Below are positions 1-10,632 of a DNA stretch of 64,000 nt, one piece after another. The position numbers were made by a program, and so were the translations under genes. The notes under the pieces were generated by a model. That model did not search any database, had not been told where the DNA came from, and worked only from the letters and a program-made list of their open reading frames with translations. The number at the start of each line of letters is the position of its first letter. Position 1 is the first letter of the stretch. The stretch lies in assembly GCA_020854055.1 (NCBI GenBank), contig JADZGD010000114.1, positions 45,880 to 109,879 on the forward strand, written 5' to 3'. The DNA comes from Bryobacterales bacterium. Lineage in GTDB: Bacteria; Acidobacteriota; Terriglobia; Bryobacterales; Bryobacteraceae.

Positions 1-791
1 TGCTGGGACAGAAATTCCATTGCGAAGTGAATGCCGCCGAGATCGCGGCCGGGGACACGCAGATCGCGGGGTTCGGCGGTGCCGATCGCCAATAGGATGG
101 CGTCGAATTCCCGGCGCAACTTCTCCACCGGGACGTTCACCCCGATATGCGCATCGGTCTCAAACCGCACGCCCTCGGCCTCCATCTGCTTCAGGCGGCG
201 GTCAATCAGATGCTTCTCCAACTTGAAATCGGGAATGCCGTATCGGAGCAGCCCCCCGATCCGGTCGTTCTTCTCGTAGACGGTGACCAGATGACCGGCC
301 CGGTTCAGTTGCTGCGCCGCCGCAAGCCCAGCCGGACCCGAGCCGATTACGGCAACGCTCTTGCCGGTGCGTTCAAGGGGCGGTTGGGGCTTGACCCATC
401 CGCGTTCAAAACCATATTCGATGATGCTCTTCTCGATTTGCTTGATCGTAACCGGCTGTTCACTGATGCCAAGCACACAGGCCGCTTCGCAGGGAGCGGG
501 GCAGATCCGTCCGGTGAACTCAGGGAAGTTATTGGTGGAGTGCAGGCTCCTGAGGGCGTCCTGCCAGCGGTCGTGATAGACCAGGTCATTCCACTCGGGA
601 ATGACGTTGTTCACCGGACATCCGGTGTGGCAGAACGGCACGCCGCAATCCATGCAGCGCGCTCCTTGCAGGCGCACTTTGTCCGCGAGAAACGGCTTGT
701 AGATCTCAAAATAGTCGTTCACGCGCTCTGCAACCGGCCGGCGCTCCGGCAGTTCGCGCTGGTATTCCAGGAAGCCGGTAATCTTACCCAT
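1..791 (-). CDS. gltD: Glutamate synthase small subunit, 3' part cut by window edge
   Basis: NADPH-dependent small subunit that passes electrons to GltB for making glutamate from glutamine and 2-oxoglutarate. About 263 N-terminal residues are visible. Two cysteine clusters that bind the 4Fe-4S centres are present: C46, C49, C54, C58 and C97, C101, C105. They are followed by the dinucleotide-binding GSGPAG motif at residues 150-155 and the YGIP segment typical of the family. The ATG overlaps the end of gltB by 8 bases (ATGGGTAA), so the two are translationally coupled in the order gltB-gltD. The C-terminal NADPH domain lies outside the window. Confidence 0.95.
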   Translation of the reverse strand, partial: MGKITGFLEYQRELPERRPVAERVNDYFEIYKPFLADKVRLQGARCMDCGVPFCHTGCPVNNVIPEWNDLVYHDRWQDALRSLHSTNNFPEFTGRICPAPCEAACVLGISEQPVTIKQIEKSIIEYGFERGWVKPQPPLERTGKSVAVIGSGPAGLAAAQQLNRAGHLVTVYEKNDRIGGLLRYGIPDFKLEKHLIDRRLKQMEAEGVRFETDAHIGVNVPVEKLRREFDAILLAIGTAEPRDLRVPGRDLGGIHFAMEFLSQ

Positions 792-3700
792 GAAGCACCT
801 GCTCAGCGGGCTGAATGGCCGGCGGCGGCGTAAATTCCACCGCTGGACTGCGGGAAATGCCCATAACCCGTTTGAATTCGTGCGGGAAGACCTTGACGAA
901 CTTCGATTGCGCCTCCATCCAATTCTCCAGCAGCCATTTCGCACGCCGGCTGGCGGTCAACTCGAAATGCTCGCCGACGAGTTGCCGCACCAGCTGGACG
1001 TCCTCGGCGGCCTCCAAGACCTCGAGATCGACACCCGAGCGGTTGCATAAGGCCGATTGAAACTCTCCTGTCCCGTCAAACACGTAAGCAATTCCTCCGG
1101 TCATGCCGGCGGCAAAGTTCCTACCGGTTTTGCCGAGTACCACCACCAACCCCCTCGTCATGTACTCGCAGCCGTGATCGCCGGTGCCTTCGACAACCGC
1201 GGTGGCGCCGGAGTTGCGAACCGCGAAGCGTTCCCCGGCCATCCCGTTAAGGAAAGCCTTGCCGCTAGTGGCTCCATAGAGGGCGACGTTGCCGATCAGC
1301 ATATTGTCTTCGGCCGCGAAAGTGGAATCACGAGGCGGAAAGATTACCAGCTTGCCGCCGGAGAGGCCCTTGCCGACGTAGTCGTTGGCGTCGCCTTCGA
1401 GCGTCAGCGTAACGCCGGGCGCCAGGAATGCTCCGAAGCTTTGACCCGCCGAGCCGTGAAGATGGATTTGAATGGTATCGTCCGGTAAGCCGCGGGAGCC
1501 ATGCCGGCGGGAGATCTCGCCGCTGAGCATCGCACCGACGGAGCGATGCGTGTTGCGAACAGGCAGCTCGAACTGAACCGGTTCGCGGCTTTCCAGCGAG
1601 TAACGCGCCAGATCCATTAGCTTGTAGTCGAGCGCCTGGCTGAGTCCGTGATCCTGGCCGATGACACACCGCCGGGTGACCCGCTCGGGAACCATGGGAG
1701 CGCGGAGGACCGCCGACAGGTCAATGCCCTTTGCCTTCCAATGTTCAATGGCGGGGCGCATCTCCAGGCGTTCGACGCGTCCGATCATCTCGTTCATGGT
1801 GCGGAAGCCAAGCTGCGCCATGATCTCGCGCACTTGCTCGGCGACAAAGAAGAAGTAATTGATCACGTGTTCCGGAGTGCCTTGAAACCTGGCTCGAAGA
1901 ACCGGGTCCTGTGTGGCAATTCCCACCGGGCAGGTATTCAGGTGGCACTTGCGCATCATCACGCAGCCGATGGCGATGAGCGGCGTGGTGGCAAAGCCGA
2001 ACTCTTCGGCGCCGAGCAGGGCAGCGATGGCTACATCCCGTCCGGTTTGCAGCTTGCCGTCGGTCTGCACGCGAATGCGGCTGCGCAAGTCGTTCATTAC
2101 CAGCACCTGCTGCACTTCGGCGAGCCCAAGTTCCCATGGCACGCCGGCGTGCTTGATCGAGGTGAGGGGTGAAGCTCCGGTTCCGCCGTTGTCTCCGCTG
2201 ATCAGCACCAGGTCGGCATGGGCCTTGGCGACGCCAGCGGCCACGGCGCCGACGCCGGCTTCGGAAACCAGTTTGACCGATACACGCGCTCTGGGATTCA
2301 CGTTTTTCAGGTCGTAAATAAGTTGCGCCAGATCCTCAATGGAATAAATGTCGTGGTGGGGCGGCGGCGAGATAAGACCGACGCCGGGAATGGAGTGCCG
2401 CACGCGGGCGATCACGTCATCCACTTTATGTCCCGGCAACTGGCCGCCCTCGCCGGGCTTGGCGCCCTGGGCGATCTTGATCTGCAATTCATCGGCGTTC
2501 ACCAGATAATTCGCCGTGACGCCGAACCGTGCCGAGGCAACCTGCTTGATGGCGCTCCGCCGGTTGTCCCCGAACCTCTCTTCGTCTTCGCCGCCCTCGC
2601 CGGTGTTGGATCGCGCGCCGATGGTGTTCATGGCGATCGCCAGCGTCTCGTGCGCTTCCTTGCTGATGGAGCCAAACGACATGGCGCCGGTGGCAAAGCG
2701 GCGCACGATCTCCGAAGCCGGCTCGACTTCATCAAGCGGGACCGGCGCCGGGGATTTGGTGAACTCCATCAAGCCGCGCAGAGTACACAGTTGCTGGTTC
2801 TGGTTGTTGACCAGATCGGAGAACTCGCGGAAGGTGGCAAAATTCTTCTGGCGGACCGAGTGCTGGAGCTTGGAGATGGTGGACGGATTAATCAGGTGAT
2901 ATTCGCCGCGCACCCGGTAGTGATAGTTTCCGCCGCCATCGAGTTGGGCGGCCACGCCGCGCGGCGAACTGAAGGCAGCCTGGTGCTTCATCAACACCTC
3001 ACGCGCCAGCACGTCCAGGCCGACTCCCTCAATTCGCGACGGCGTGCCGGTGAAATACTTCTCAACCAGTTTCCGGTTGAGTCCGATGGCTTCAAAAATC
3101 TGGGCTCCGCGATAGCTCTGCAACGTGGAGATACCCATCTTCGAGAAGACCTTCAGCAGCCCCTTATTGACGGCTTTCTTATAATTCTTCAGCGCGGCAT
3201 CGAAGCCGAGGTCCGCGGCCAGCAATCCCTGGCGAGCCATCTCTTCCAGAGTCTCGATGGCCAGATAGGGATTGACCGCGCTGGCGCCGTAGCCGATGAG
3301 CAGGCAGAAGTGCATCACCTCCCGCGGTTCGCCCGATTCGACAACCAGCGCCACCTGTGTACGCGTTCCTTCGCGGACCAGGTGGTTGTGTACCGAGGCC
3401 AGCGCCAGCAGGCTGGGGATCGGCGCGTACTCGGCATCCACCCCCCGGTCGGAGAGAATCAGCACCGTATAACCGGACTTGATGGCCAGCGAGGCGCGCT
3501 TCGAGAGGACGTCCAGAGCCTGTTCCAACTCCCGCTCCCCTGCCCCGGCCTGAACCAGCATGGGTAGCGTAGTGGCCAGAAAGTCGCCCTGGGAGACGCG
3601 GCGCAACTTCTGCAGATCGCGATTGGTAAGAAGCGGGTGAGGGAGTTTCAGCGTATGACAGTGTTGTGGCGTTTCATCGAGGATGTTGCGCTCGGTACCG

Positions 3701-5349
3701 ATATAGCTGGTGAGCGACATCACCAATTCCTCGCGAATCGGGTCGATCGGCGGATTGGTCACCTGGGCGAAAAGCTGCTTGAAATAATGGAACAGCGGCT
3801 GCGGCTTGTCGGACAGGCAGGCAAGCGGCGTGTCAGTGCCCATGGAGCCGATCGGTTCAGCCCCGTCACCGGCCATCGGCGCCAGCAGAATGCGCAGGTC
3901 TTCTTCGGTATACCCGAAGGCGCGCTGGCGCGGCAACAGAGTGGAATGGTCCCCTTCGTACACGCGTGCAGGTTCGGGCAGATGATCCAGCGTGATCTGG
4001 TTCTCCCGGAGCCACTCGCCGTAGGGTTGGCGGCCCGCGAGGCGCTGTTTGATCTCCTCATCGGGAATGATGCGTCCTTCTACGGTATCTACCAACAGCA
4101 TCCTGCCGGGCTGAAGACGGCCCTTGTAGCGCACGTCGCTGGTCTTCACCGGCAACACGCCTGTCTCCGAAGCCAGAATTAGCAGATCGTCGTTGGTTAC
4201 CAGGTAGCGGGCCGGGCGCAGGCCGTTGCGGTCCAGCGTCGCGCCGATCACGCGGCCGTCGGTAAAGGCAACCGCCGCCGGACCGTCCCATGGCTCCATC
4301 AGCGACGCATGGTATTCGTAGAACGCCTTCTTGGCGGCCGGCATGATCGGGTCCGAATCCCAGGCTTCGGGGATGAGCATCGCCATCACATGAGGCAATT
4401 CACGGCCAGCCATATAAAGCAGTTCCACGCACTGGTCGAGCGAGGCCGAGTCGCTCACGTTCGGAGTGATGATGGGAAACAGCCGCTTGATGTCGCCCAA
4501 TTCCGGCGAATTGAGTATGGGCTGGCGCGCCGTCATCCAATTCGTGTTGCCTCGTAACGTGTTGATCTCGCCGTTGTGGCAGATGTAGCGAAACGGGTGT
4601 GCGAGTTGCCAGGTGGGGAACGTGTTGGTAGAAAAGCGCTGGTGCACCAGGCAGAGGGCGCTCATTGTGTCGGGGTCGGAAAGCTCGCCATAGAATTCCG
4701 CCATCTGCGACGCCAGCAGCAGGCCCTTGTAAACAATGGTCCGGCAGGATAGCGAAGGGATGTAGACAAGGCCTGCACCGGCGAGGCCGGAAACGGCGAT
4801 TTCGTTCTCCGTGCGTTTGCGGACGATAAACAGCTTCCGCTCGAACTCCTCTTCGGTCATATCCGGGGCGCGGCGGACGAAAATCTGCTCAATGTAGGGC
4901 TGCGAACGGCGTGCGATGCGGCCAATCGCGCCGCTATTAACGGGCGTGTCGCGCCAGCCGATGACGCTGAGGCCCTCCTCGTTGACAATTCGCTCCAACA
5001 ACGCTTCGGCCTGTAACCGTGCCTGCAACTCGGCCGGAAGGAAACACATACCGATGCCGTATTCGCCGGCGCCGGGCAATTCCATGCCGAGCCGGGCGCA
5101 CTCCCGCCGGAAGAATTTATCTGGAATCTGGATCAGAATTCCCGCGCCATCGCCCGTCTCCGGATCGCAGCCGCAGGCGCCGCGATGGCTCAGATTGAGT
5201 AGTACCTGAATGCCTTGCGTGATGATGCCGTGAGATGGCTCACCCTTGATGTTGACAACAAAGCCGATGCCGCAAGCATCGCGCTCGAATCCGGGATCAT
5301 AGAGCCCCTGCTCTTGCGGTAGGCCGTTCGGCCGGTAGTTGTGGTCCAT
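784..5349 (-). CDS. gltB: Glutamate synthase large subunit
   Basis: Large subunit of glutamate synthase, 1521 residues, the usual size. It hydrolyses glutamine and transfers the ammonia to 2-oxoglutarate. Order of domains: class II glutamine amidotransferase (about 26-420, with nucleophile Cys26 in DACGIGF after a short propeptide), central domain (about 470-760), FMN-binding synthase domain (about 820-1200, with the 3Fe-4S cysteines in the [15 protein letters not shown] segment near 1130) and the C-terminal GXGXG helix domain. The start is preceded by a GGAGGGGG ribosome site. gltD follows with an 8-base overlap. A LysR gene is divergent upstream, an arrangement like GltC-gltAB of Bacillus. 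Confidence 0.97.
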   Translation of the reverse strand: MDHNYRPNGLPQEQGLYDPGFERDACGIGFVVNIKGEPSHGIITQGIQVLLNLSHRGACGCDPETGDGAGILIQIPDKFFRRECARLGMELPGAGEYGIGMCFLPAELQARLQAEALLERIVNEEGLSVIGWRDTPVNSGAIGRIARRSQPYIEQIFVRRAPDMTEEEFERKLFIVRKRTENEIAVSGLAGAGLVYIPSLSCRTIVYKGLLLASQMAEFYGELSDPDTMSALCLVHQRFSTNTFPTWQLAHPFRYICHNGEINTLRGNTNWMTARQPILNSPELGDIKRLFPIITPNVSDSASLDQCVELLYMAGRELPHVMAMLIPEAWDSDPIMPAAKKAFYEYHASLMEPWDGPAAVAFTDGRVIGATLDRNGLRPARYLVTNDDLLILASETGVLPVKTSDVRYKGRLQPGRMLLVDTVEGRIIPDEEIKQRLAGRQPYGEWLRENQITLDHLPEPARVYEGDHSTLLPRQRAFGYTEEDLRILLAPMAGDGAEPIGSMGTDTPLACLSDKPQPLFHYFKQLFAQVTNPPIDPIREELVMSLTSYIGTERNILDETPQHCHTLKLPHPLLTNRDLQKLRRVSQGDFLATTLPMLVQAGAGERELEQALDVLSKRASLAIKSGYTVLILSDRGVDAEYAPIPSLLALASVHNHLVREGTRTQVALVVESGEPREVMHFCLLIGYGASAVNPYLAIETLEEMARQGLLAADLGFDAALKNYKKAVNKGLLKVFSKMGISTLQSYRGAQIFEAIGLNRKLVEKYFTGTPSRIEGVGLDVLAREVLMKHQAAFSSPRGVAAQLDGGGNYHYRVRGEYHLINPSTISKLQHSVRQKNFATFREFSDLVNNQNQQLCTLRGLMEFTKSPAPVPLDEVEPASEIVRRFATGAMSFGSISKEAHETLAIAMNTIGARSNTGEGGEDEERFGDNRRSAIKQVASARFGVTANYLVNADELQIKIAQGAKPGEGGQLPGHKVDDVIARVRHSIPGVGLISPPPHHDIYSIEDLAQLIYDLKNVNPRARVSVKLVSEAGVGAVAAGVAKAHADLVLISGDNGGTGASPLTSIKHAGVPWELGLAEVQQVLVMNDLRSRIRVQTDGKLQTGRDVAIAALLGAEEFGFATTPLIAIGCVMMRKCHLNTCPVGIATQDPVLRARFQGTPEHVINYFFFVAEQVREIMAQLGFRTMNEMIGRVERLEMRPAIEHWKAKGIDLSAVLRAPMVPERVTRRCVIGQDHGLSQALDYKLMDLARYSLESREPVQFELPVRNTHRSVGAMLSGEISRRHGSRGLPDDTIQIHLHGSAGQSFGAFLAPGVTLTLEGDANDYVGKGLSGGKLVIFPPRDSTFAAEDNMLIGNVALYGATSGKAFLNGMAGERFAVRNSGATAVVEGTGDHGCEYMTRGLVVVLGKTGRNFAAGMTGGIAYVFDGTGEFQSALCNRSGVDLEVLEAAEDVQLVRQLVGEHFELTASRRAKWLLENWMEAQSKFVKVFPHEFKRVMGISRSPAVEFTPPPAIQPAEQVLHG

Positions 5350-5516
5350 AACACACCCCCTCCGTAGGGACAGGCAGCCTGAGCGCCGGCCCGTCGAATC
5401 CTGCCATTCCGGCGTCCCCGCACCGCGCGGGGCCGTCCGGGCTGGAAGTCTTTCCGGTCTTCGGCTGCCAACGAAGGCCTGAGGGCGGATGTGGCCTCCG
5501 TCTGCTGATGAATTGC

Positions 5517-5545
5517 AGTATGACTGAGTTCGTTACATTAGTCAA
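5517..5545 (-). promoter_or_regulatory. Predicted sigma-70 promoter of gltB-gltD
   Basis: On the minus strand TTGACT (5545-5540) and CATACT (5522-5517) are separated by 17 bases. This predicts a transcript start near 5510 and a leader of about 160 bases before the gltB ATG. Confidence 0.55.
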
Positions 5546-5565
5546 ATGAAAAATTGGTAATTGAC
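5541..5565. promoter_or_regulatory. Inverted repeat between divergent gltB and lysR promoters, possible LysR operator
   Basis: GTCAA and TTGAC form an inverted repeat with a 15-base AT-rich spacer. The half-sites are also the cores of the two facing -35 boxes, so one bound regulator could act on both promoters. The symmetry may simply reflect the two -35 elements; binding is inferred. Confidence 0.4.
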
Positions 5566-5588
5566 AACTTCAGCGATGCTTATATAGA
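5561..5588 (+). promoter_or_regulatory. Predicted promoter of the LysR gene, near-leaderless
   Basis: TTGACA (5561-5566), 16-base spacer, TATAGA (5583-5588). The GTG start codon lies only 8 bases after the -10 box, so transcription should begin at or just before the start codon. Confidence 0.55.
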
Positions 5589-5596
5589 TTAGACAT

Positions 5597-6529
5597 GTGG
5601 CCTTTGAACACCTGAAGCTGTTTCGTGACATCGCGCAAACCCGGAGCATGAGTCGAGGCGCGGAACTGAATCGAATCAGCCAATCGGCCGCCACCCAACA
5701 CATCCAGGAACTCGAACGCCGTTTCGAGGTGGTGTTTCTGGACCGCGCCACGCGCCCTCTTTCGGTAACGCCCGCCGGCGAACGCTACCTGGAATTTTGC
5801 CGGGACGTGCTCAGGCGCAAGGAGATTCTCGACTCGGAGATTCAGGCTTTGAAGGAGATCGTGAGCGGCGAGGTGCGTGTGGCGTCCATCTACTCGGTGG
5901 GACTGTCCGAGATGTCGCGGATCGAAGACGAGTTCAGCGCGCGCTACCCGCAGGCACGGCTGGCGGTCGAGTATCTGAGGCCGGAAAAGATTTACGAAGC
6001 GATTCTGGCCGATCGCGCCGATATCGGCCTGGTCAGCTACCCCGAGACGGCCAAAGAGATCACATCAATTCCCTGGCTAAGCGAAAAGATGGTGGTGGCA
6101 ATGGAGCCGCGGCATCCGCTGGCCCAGCGGAAATCAATTCGGGCGCATGAACTGAACGGCGTCGACTTTGTCGGCTTCGACGTGGGCCTGCCGATTCGCC
6201 GTGAGATTGACAGGTACCTTCGCGAGCAGGGCGTGGGGATTCGACTGGTGATGCACTTCGAGGTGATCCAGATGATTAAAGAGGCACTGGAAATCGGATC
6301 CGGCGTGGGCATTCTGCCGGCGCGGATCTTGCGCTCAGAGGTCGAGCAGGGCCGCCTGGTGACCGTGCCGCTCGAACCAGTGCTCTACCGGCCGGTGGGG
6401 ATCATCCACCGCAAGCGCAAAAGATTCAGCCGCGCGGCTGAGATGTTCCTGGCGTTGTTGAGGCAGTCGCCGGTGGAGGAGCGAGCCGTCACGGCAGGCA
6501 CTACGCTCCGCGGCCGTTCGCGCGGCTGA
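5597..6529 (+). CDS. LysR-family transcriptional regulator, probable regulator of gltBD
   Basis: 310 residues, typical LysR length. The N-terminal winged helix-turn-helix covers about residues 1-60 (SRGAELNRISQSAATQHIQELE) and an effector-binding periplasmic-binding-like domain fills about 90-295. Start is GTG at 5597; the ATG two bases earlier is out of frame and closes after six codons. There is no Shine-Dalgarno, which fits the near-leaderless promoter. It is divergent from gltB, so by analogy with GltC it probably controls glutamate synthase. This role is inferred from position only. The 3' end overlaps the convergent peptidase gene by 29 bases. Confidence 0.9.
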   Translation: MAFEHLKLFRDIAQTRSMSRGAELNRISQSAATQHIQELERRFEVVFLDRATRPLSVTPAGERYLEFCRDVLRRKEILDSEIQALKEIVSGEVRVASIYSVGLSEMSRIEDEFSARYPQARLAVEYLRPEKIYEAILADRADIGLVSYPETAKEITSIPWLSEKMVVAMEPRHPLAQRKSIRAHELNGVDFVGFDVGLPIRREIDRYLREQGVGIRLVMHFEVIQMIKEALEIGSGVGILPARILRSEVEQGRLVTVPLEPVLYRPVGIIHRKRKRFSRAAEMFLALLRQSPVEERAVTAGTTLRGRSRG

Positions 6530-8879
6530 ACACCATGCGTAGCCATTCGACCATTCCCGATTTATAGGCTGTCTGCCCGGGGTGGCCCTCCCAGTTGAGC
6601 AGGCCATGGCCCGCGCCTGGCACGGCAATCAATTCACAGCTCGATCCGGCTTCGCGCATGCGCGCGCACATCTCCTCTGACTGGGCAAACGGCACAACCT
6701 GGTCGGCGGTGCCGTGAATCAGCAGGTAGGGCGGCATGCCTGACCGCACCTGGGAGACGGGCGAGGCCTGATAGAGACGGCGCCGGGCATCGGCGGAACC
6801 GCCAGAGCCCAGCCCGATAAACGTGTGCGCGGCCTGGGAAAGCCGCGCCGTGCTGTTACGCGTAAAGTCGTGCGGGCCGTAGAGGGAAACCACCGCCGAG
6901 ACTCGTGTTGCGTAATCCCTGGATGCTCCGGCGTAGGCCACCAGGTGCCCGCCGGCCGAGTCTCCCACCAGCGCGATACGATTCGAATCGACGCGATATT
7001 CGATCGCATGTTGGCGAACGAACCTGACTGCGGCTTCCACATCATTCACCGCGGCGGGAAACGGATGCGCCGGAGCTACGCGGTAATCAATGGTGAACCA
7101 GGCAAAGCCCGCGTCGTGCACCGGCTGGTAGAGCGGTTTGAGCAGCGTCTGGCGCGGGCCGCCGACAAAGCCTCCTCCGTGAACGAAGATGACCGCCGGC
7201 GCGGGCGCCGGATTTTTCGACAGGCAGGCGTCCAGATGCAGCGGGGGCGCCTCGTTCGGATGGGAGTATTTCACGTTGAGCTTCATGCCGGGGATGCCGG
7301 CATAAGGATTCCCACCTTCCCTGGGCGGCGGCAGAGGCTTGCGCGGCAGCATCTCCCCCCGGGTGGCCGCCTGATAGGCGAAGGCCGCCACGATGGCCGC
7401 GGCCTGCATCAGGTCGCCGCGCATCAGGTGATCGTAGGAGTCCAGGTTGGAGTGATGCGTCACGCCATATTCGAGCGAGTCCTGGATGAACTGGAACCCG
7501 GGCAGCCCGACGGTGTCGAACGAAATGTGATCGGTGGATGTCGCGTTGCGCGGTGCAAGAGTGGTGGCATCCAGGTCGTGAAACGGCTTCAGCCATGCTT
7601 CGAAAATGGGACGCGCCATGTCGTTGCTTTGCAGGTAAATTCCCCGAATCCGGCCTGGCCCGTAATCCAGGTTGAAGTAGGCCGACAGCTTGGCATGTTC
7701 CGGTTTGAGCACCATGGTGTCGGGATCGGCGAAGTGCTGCTTCACATAGGCTTCCGAACCGAACAGCCCCAGTTCCTCGGCGCCCCACAGTGCCACCCGG
7801 ACTGTGCGCGCCATGGGCAGATTCAGCTTGCGCAGAATGCGCATCGCCTCAATCATAACCGCGCAGCCTGCACCGTTGTCGGTGGCGCCGGTGGCGCCCT
7901 GCCAGGAATCCAGGTGAGCACCGATCATCACCAACTCATCCTTCTTCGTGGTGCCCGGGATTTCGCCAAGCACGTTGTAGGAGTCGCCGTTGGCAAGAAA
8001 CCGGGTTTGGGAGTTGACTTCCAGATCCACCGGGATTTTGTGTTCCAACAATCGGACGATGCGATTGTAGTGGTCCGGAGCGAGCGCGATGGCAGGTGGC
8101 GTGGTGGGTTCCTTGTCCAACCGGGATCCGGCCGCCTGCGCCATCAGCGTGAGGCCCTCTCCCCGGTAGCCGGTAACCACGACAACCGCGGCGCCTTCGG
8201 CTTTTAGGAATGCATACTTCTTCTTGCGGAGTTCCGTCGCCTCCCGCCGCTGGCGGCGAAACTCAGCCGGCGAAGCGGGCGGCGTGGAACTGATCGACAG
8301 CTTGGTCTGCTCCTCCAATTCGGCATCGGTCAGGCGGGTGGCGCGCGGTTTCCACTCAAGCGATGAGGGGCGCAATGGATCCATCAGTACGATGGCTCCG
8401 CGGAGCTTCCCTTTGTACTTGTCGAAGTCGGCGGCAGTGGCCAGCGGCGCATAGACCGCTTTGGCTCTCACGAGGCCGTTAGTGGATGGCGACCAGGCCA
8501 GCGGGAAGCCAACCAGGGGAGCATACTGCGGCGCGATCAGGTGGGCGGAAAAGCGGTCGAAGGTCCATCCGCGGCCGAAGGGACCCCACTTTTCCTTGTG
8601 TACGTCCGAAAGGCCATACTCTTCGAAGCGTTTGATGGCCCAGTCAGCGGCGGCATCAAAACCGGGCGAATTGGTGACGCGCGGACCGTTGACATCGCTC
8701 AGATAAAACAGGTGCTCCATTACCTGGGAATGGTTCAGGGCCTCATCGCGGATGCGATGAATGACGGAGAGGTCGACGCTCTCCGGTTGCGTTTGGGCGT
8801 TGGCGGCCAGCAGCAGCAAAGTGGAAATGACAGCGCCGGCGAGTAGCCGGCGGCGGCCGGGAATACTATCGGTAGACAT
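6501..8879 (-). CDS. Secreted M28 zinc peptidase fused to an alpha/beta-hydrolase esterase
   Basis: 792 residues. A Sec signal peptide (hydrophobic stretch about 12-27 ending ANA-Q) is followed by an M28 aminopeptidase domain (about 40-505) with an inserted PA-like region. Zinc ligands fitting the family are H322, D334, E368/E369, D405 and H476 (AHLD, ATDNG, GAEE, NLDYG, THHS). After a proline-rich linker (515-525) comes an esterase/lipase domain (about 545-785) with oxyanion motif HGGGF (567-571), nucleophile S641 in GDSAGG, D726 and H758. Both active sites look intact. M28 enzymes and such esterases are usually separate proteins. The start lies 9 bases after truB, so co-transcription is likely. 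Confidence 0.88.
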   Translation of the reverse strand: MSTDSIPGRRRLLAGAVISTLLLLAANAQTQPESVDLSVIHRIRDEALNHSQVMEHLFYLSDVNGPRVTNSPGFDAAADWAIKRFEEYGLSDVHKEKWGPFGRGWTFDRFSAHLIAPQYAPLVGFPLAWSPSTNGLVRAKAVYAPLATAADFDKYKGKLRGAIVLMDPLRPSSLEWKPRATRLTDAELEEQTKLSISSTPPASPAEFRRQRREATELRKKKYAFLKAEGAAVVVVTGYRGEGLTLMAQAAGSRLDKEPTTPPAIALAPDHYNRIVRLLEHKIPVDLEVNSQTRFLANGDSYNVLGEIPGTTKKDELVMIGAHLDSWQGATGATDNGAGCAVMIEAMRILRKLNLPMARTVRVALWGAEELGLFGSEAYVKQHFADPDTMVLKPEHAKLSAYFNLDYGPGRIRGIYLQSNDMARPIFEAWLKPFHDLDATTLAPRNATSTDHISFDTVGLPGFQFIQDSLEYGVTHHSNLDSYDHLMRGDLMQAAAIVAAFAYQAATRGEMLPRKPLPPPREGGNPYAGIPGMKLNVKYSHPNEAPPLHLDACLSKNPAPAPAVIFVHGGGFVGGPRQTLLKPLYQPVHDAGFAWFTIDYRVAPAHPFPAAVNDVEAAVRFVRQHAIEYRVDSNRIALVGDSAGGHLVAYAGASRDYATRVSAVVSLYGPHDFTRNSTARLSQAAHTFIGLGSGGSADARRRLYQASPVSQVRSGMPPYLLIHGTADQVVPFAQSEEMCARMREAGSSCELIAVPGAGHGLLNWEGHPGQTAYKSGMVEWLRMVFSRANGRGA

Positions 8880-8888
8880 TGTTCAGTC

Positions 8889-9770
8889 TCAAAATACAAG
8901 AATGGGGTGGTAGAGGTTCGGCAGCCTGGCCTCTCCGATCGCGACCAGTTCGCCGGACCCCGAGATGGCTTTCACATAGCGGGCCCCGGTTTGAACGCGA
9001 AATGGCGACACGCGAAAGTCCCGGCCCTGGCGGATCTGTCCGGCCGTTATCAGGTCGACCGGCTCGTTGGGAAACTGCGGCAACAGCCGGGCAGCCGGTA
9101 TAACCGCTTCATCCAATCGTTGTTGTTCGGCGAGCACGGCCAACCCCTCCAATGTGCAGGCCTGATCCAAGGCGAAATCGCCGGCCGCGGTACGCCGCAA
9201 CTCGCACAGGAACGCGCCGCAGCCCATCATTTGCCCTGCGTCGTGGGCAATGCTTCGGACATAAGTTCCGGCGGAACAGTGGACGCGCACACGGGCTTCC
9301 GGACCGGAGTGCGAGAGCAATTCGAGCGAGTAAACGTGTACCTCGACCGGCTTCAACCCGACCGTCTGTTTCCGGCGCGCCAGTTTATAGGCGGGTGTGC
9401 CGTTTATCTTCTTGGCGGAGATCGGGGGCGGCGTCTGGCTCAGGATGCCGCGGAACTGCCCCAACAGGCGATTAAGCTCATCGGGATCAAGCTCCGGATC
9501 GGTCTGGGGGCTGGTGGGTTGCCCGTCACGGTCATAGGTGTCGGTTGAATAACCAAACCGTATTACACCTTCGTAGGTCTTGTCGGCTGCCACGAAAAAT
9601 TGCGCCAGGCGGGTGGCCCGCCCAATCACCAGTGGTAGAACGCCGGTCGCCATCGGGTCCAGTGTTCCCAGGTGGCCTATCTTTTTTGTCCCTGCAATGC
9701 GCCGCATCCGGGCAACCACATCGTGGGACGTCCACTCTGACGGCTTATCAACAACGATCGCTCCATCCAT
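8889..9770 (-). CDS. truB: tRNA pseudouridine(55) synthase
   Basis: Makes pseudouridine 55 in the T-loop of tRNAs. 293 residues from the chosen start. Near the N-terminus are the VVDKP motif and the catalytic GTLDPMATG segment with Asp38; the C-terminal part carries a small PUA-like region. I chose the ATG at 9770 because a GGAG sequence lies 6 bases upstream and the family starts with MDG-hydrophobic-DKP. An in-frame upstream start at 9827 would overlap the preceding SDR gene. Lies between an SDR gene and the peptidase-esterase in one direction. Confidence 0.95.
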   Translation of the reverse strand: MDGAIVVDKPSEWTSHDVVARMRRIAGTKKIGHLGTLDPMATGVLPLVIGRATRLAQFFVAADKTYEGVIRFGYSTDTYDRDGQPTSPQTDPELDPDELNRLLGQFRGILSQTPPPISAKKINGTPAYKLARRKQTVGLKPVEVHVYSLELLSHSGPEARVRVHCSAGTYVRSIAHDAGQMMGCGAFLCELRRTAAGDFALDQACTLEGLAVLAEQQRLDEAVIPAARLLPQFPNEPVDLITAGQIRQGRDFRVSPFRVQTGARYVKAISGSGELVAIGEARLPNLYHPILVF

Positions 9771-9811
9771 CAAACTCCAATGTAACAGGGAGCGATGAAA
9801 GGCCGTTTCTG

Positions 9812-10600
9812 TCAGCGCAACTGCCAATGATCGCCAATGAAGTCGGCTGTCTTTTCACTCCAGGTTCCGAACTTCGATGCCATCTGCCCGCCATCCACGA
9901 ACAACGTGGAACCCGTGATGAACGAAGCAAGGTCGGAAGCGTAGAAGGCGGCGGCATTGGCAACCTCTTCCGGCTCGCCACCGCGGCCGAGCGGAATATG
10001 ACGGAAATATTCGCGAATCACCTCGGTGTTGCCAAAGTGGGCGGAGGTAAGCCGGGTGCGTATCAGTCCGGGGCAAACGGCGTTGACCCGGATGCGGTAG
10101 GGTCCCAGTTCGTTGGCGGCGGTGTGGACCAAACCGAGGATACCCGCCTTGCTGGCATTATAGGCGCTCAGTTCAGCTTCACCGTCATACGAATTGGTGG
10201 AAGCAATAACAACAATGGAGCCGGAACGGCGCGCCTGCATGCGGTTAGCGGCTAACTGAAGGGAGTGGAACACGCCGCCCAGGTTCACCGCGATCGTCTG
10301 GTCCCAATCCTCCTGCTTTGTTACCATCAGGCAATCGAAGCGGGCGATGCCGGCACAGCAGATCAGAATATCGAGCGGATCCACGCGGGCAAATGCCGCT
10401 TCGAGCGAAACGCGGTCCGAGACATCGGCTTCAATACCTTGGCCACCGATACCGGCGCCAGCTTCCCGCGGATTCTCTTTGGCCAGGTCGATAATGGTGA
10501 CGTTGGCGCCGCCCGCGGTCAGCGCCCGGGCGCAGGCCAGACCGATGCCGTTGGCGCCGCCGGTGACGATGGCGTTTCTCCCAGTGAAATCCATTTGCAT
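9812..10600 (-). CDS. Short-chain dehydrogenase/reductase (classical SDR)
   Basis: 262 residues with a Rossmann fold. The cofactor motif TGGANGIG lies at 13-20, the NAG-type segment CAGIA near 82-86, catalytic S134, and the Y147-x3-K151 pair in YNASK. The C-terminus keeps the family FVDGG. It oxidises or reduces an alcohol/carbonyl group with NAD(P)H; the substrate is not predictable. An alternative start is the ATG two codons downstream. It heads a minus-strand run with truB and the peptidase-esterase. Confidence 0.9.
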   Translation of the reverse strand: MQMDFTGRNAIVTGGANGIGLACARALTAGGANVTIIDLAKENPREAGAGIGGQGIEADVSDRVSLEAAFARVDPLDILICCAGIARFDCLMVTKQEDWDQTIAVNLGGVFHSLQLAANRMQARRSGSIVVIASTNSYDGEAELSAYNASKAGILGLVHTAANELGPYRIRVNAVCPGLIRTRLTSAHFGNTEVIREYFRHIPLGRGGEPEEVANAAAFYASDLASFITGSTLFVDGGQMASKFGTWSEKTADFIGDHWQLR

Positions 10601-10632
10601 AGCATCGGTTCTAACATACTTGGAGCACGGTT

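Noticed and set aside
2218..3567. 449-codon open frame on the plus strand inside gltB
   Set aside because: It is antisense to a conserved part of gltB. Long shadow frames are expected at this GC content, and it shows no domain.
6825..8207. 460-codon plus-strand frame opposite the M28-esterase gene
   Set aside because: Shadow of a gene with clear catalytic motifs. No ribosome site or family resemblance.
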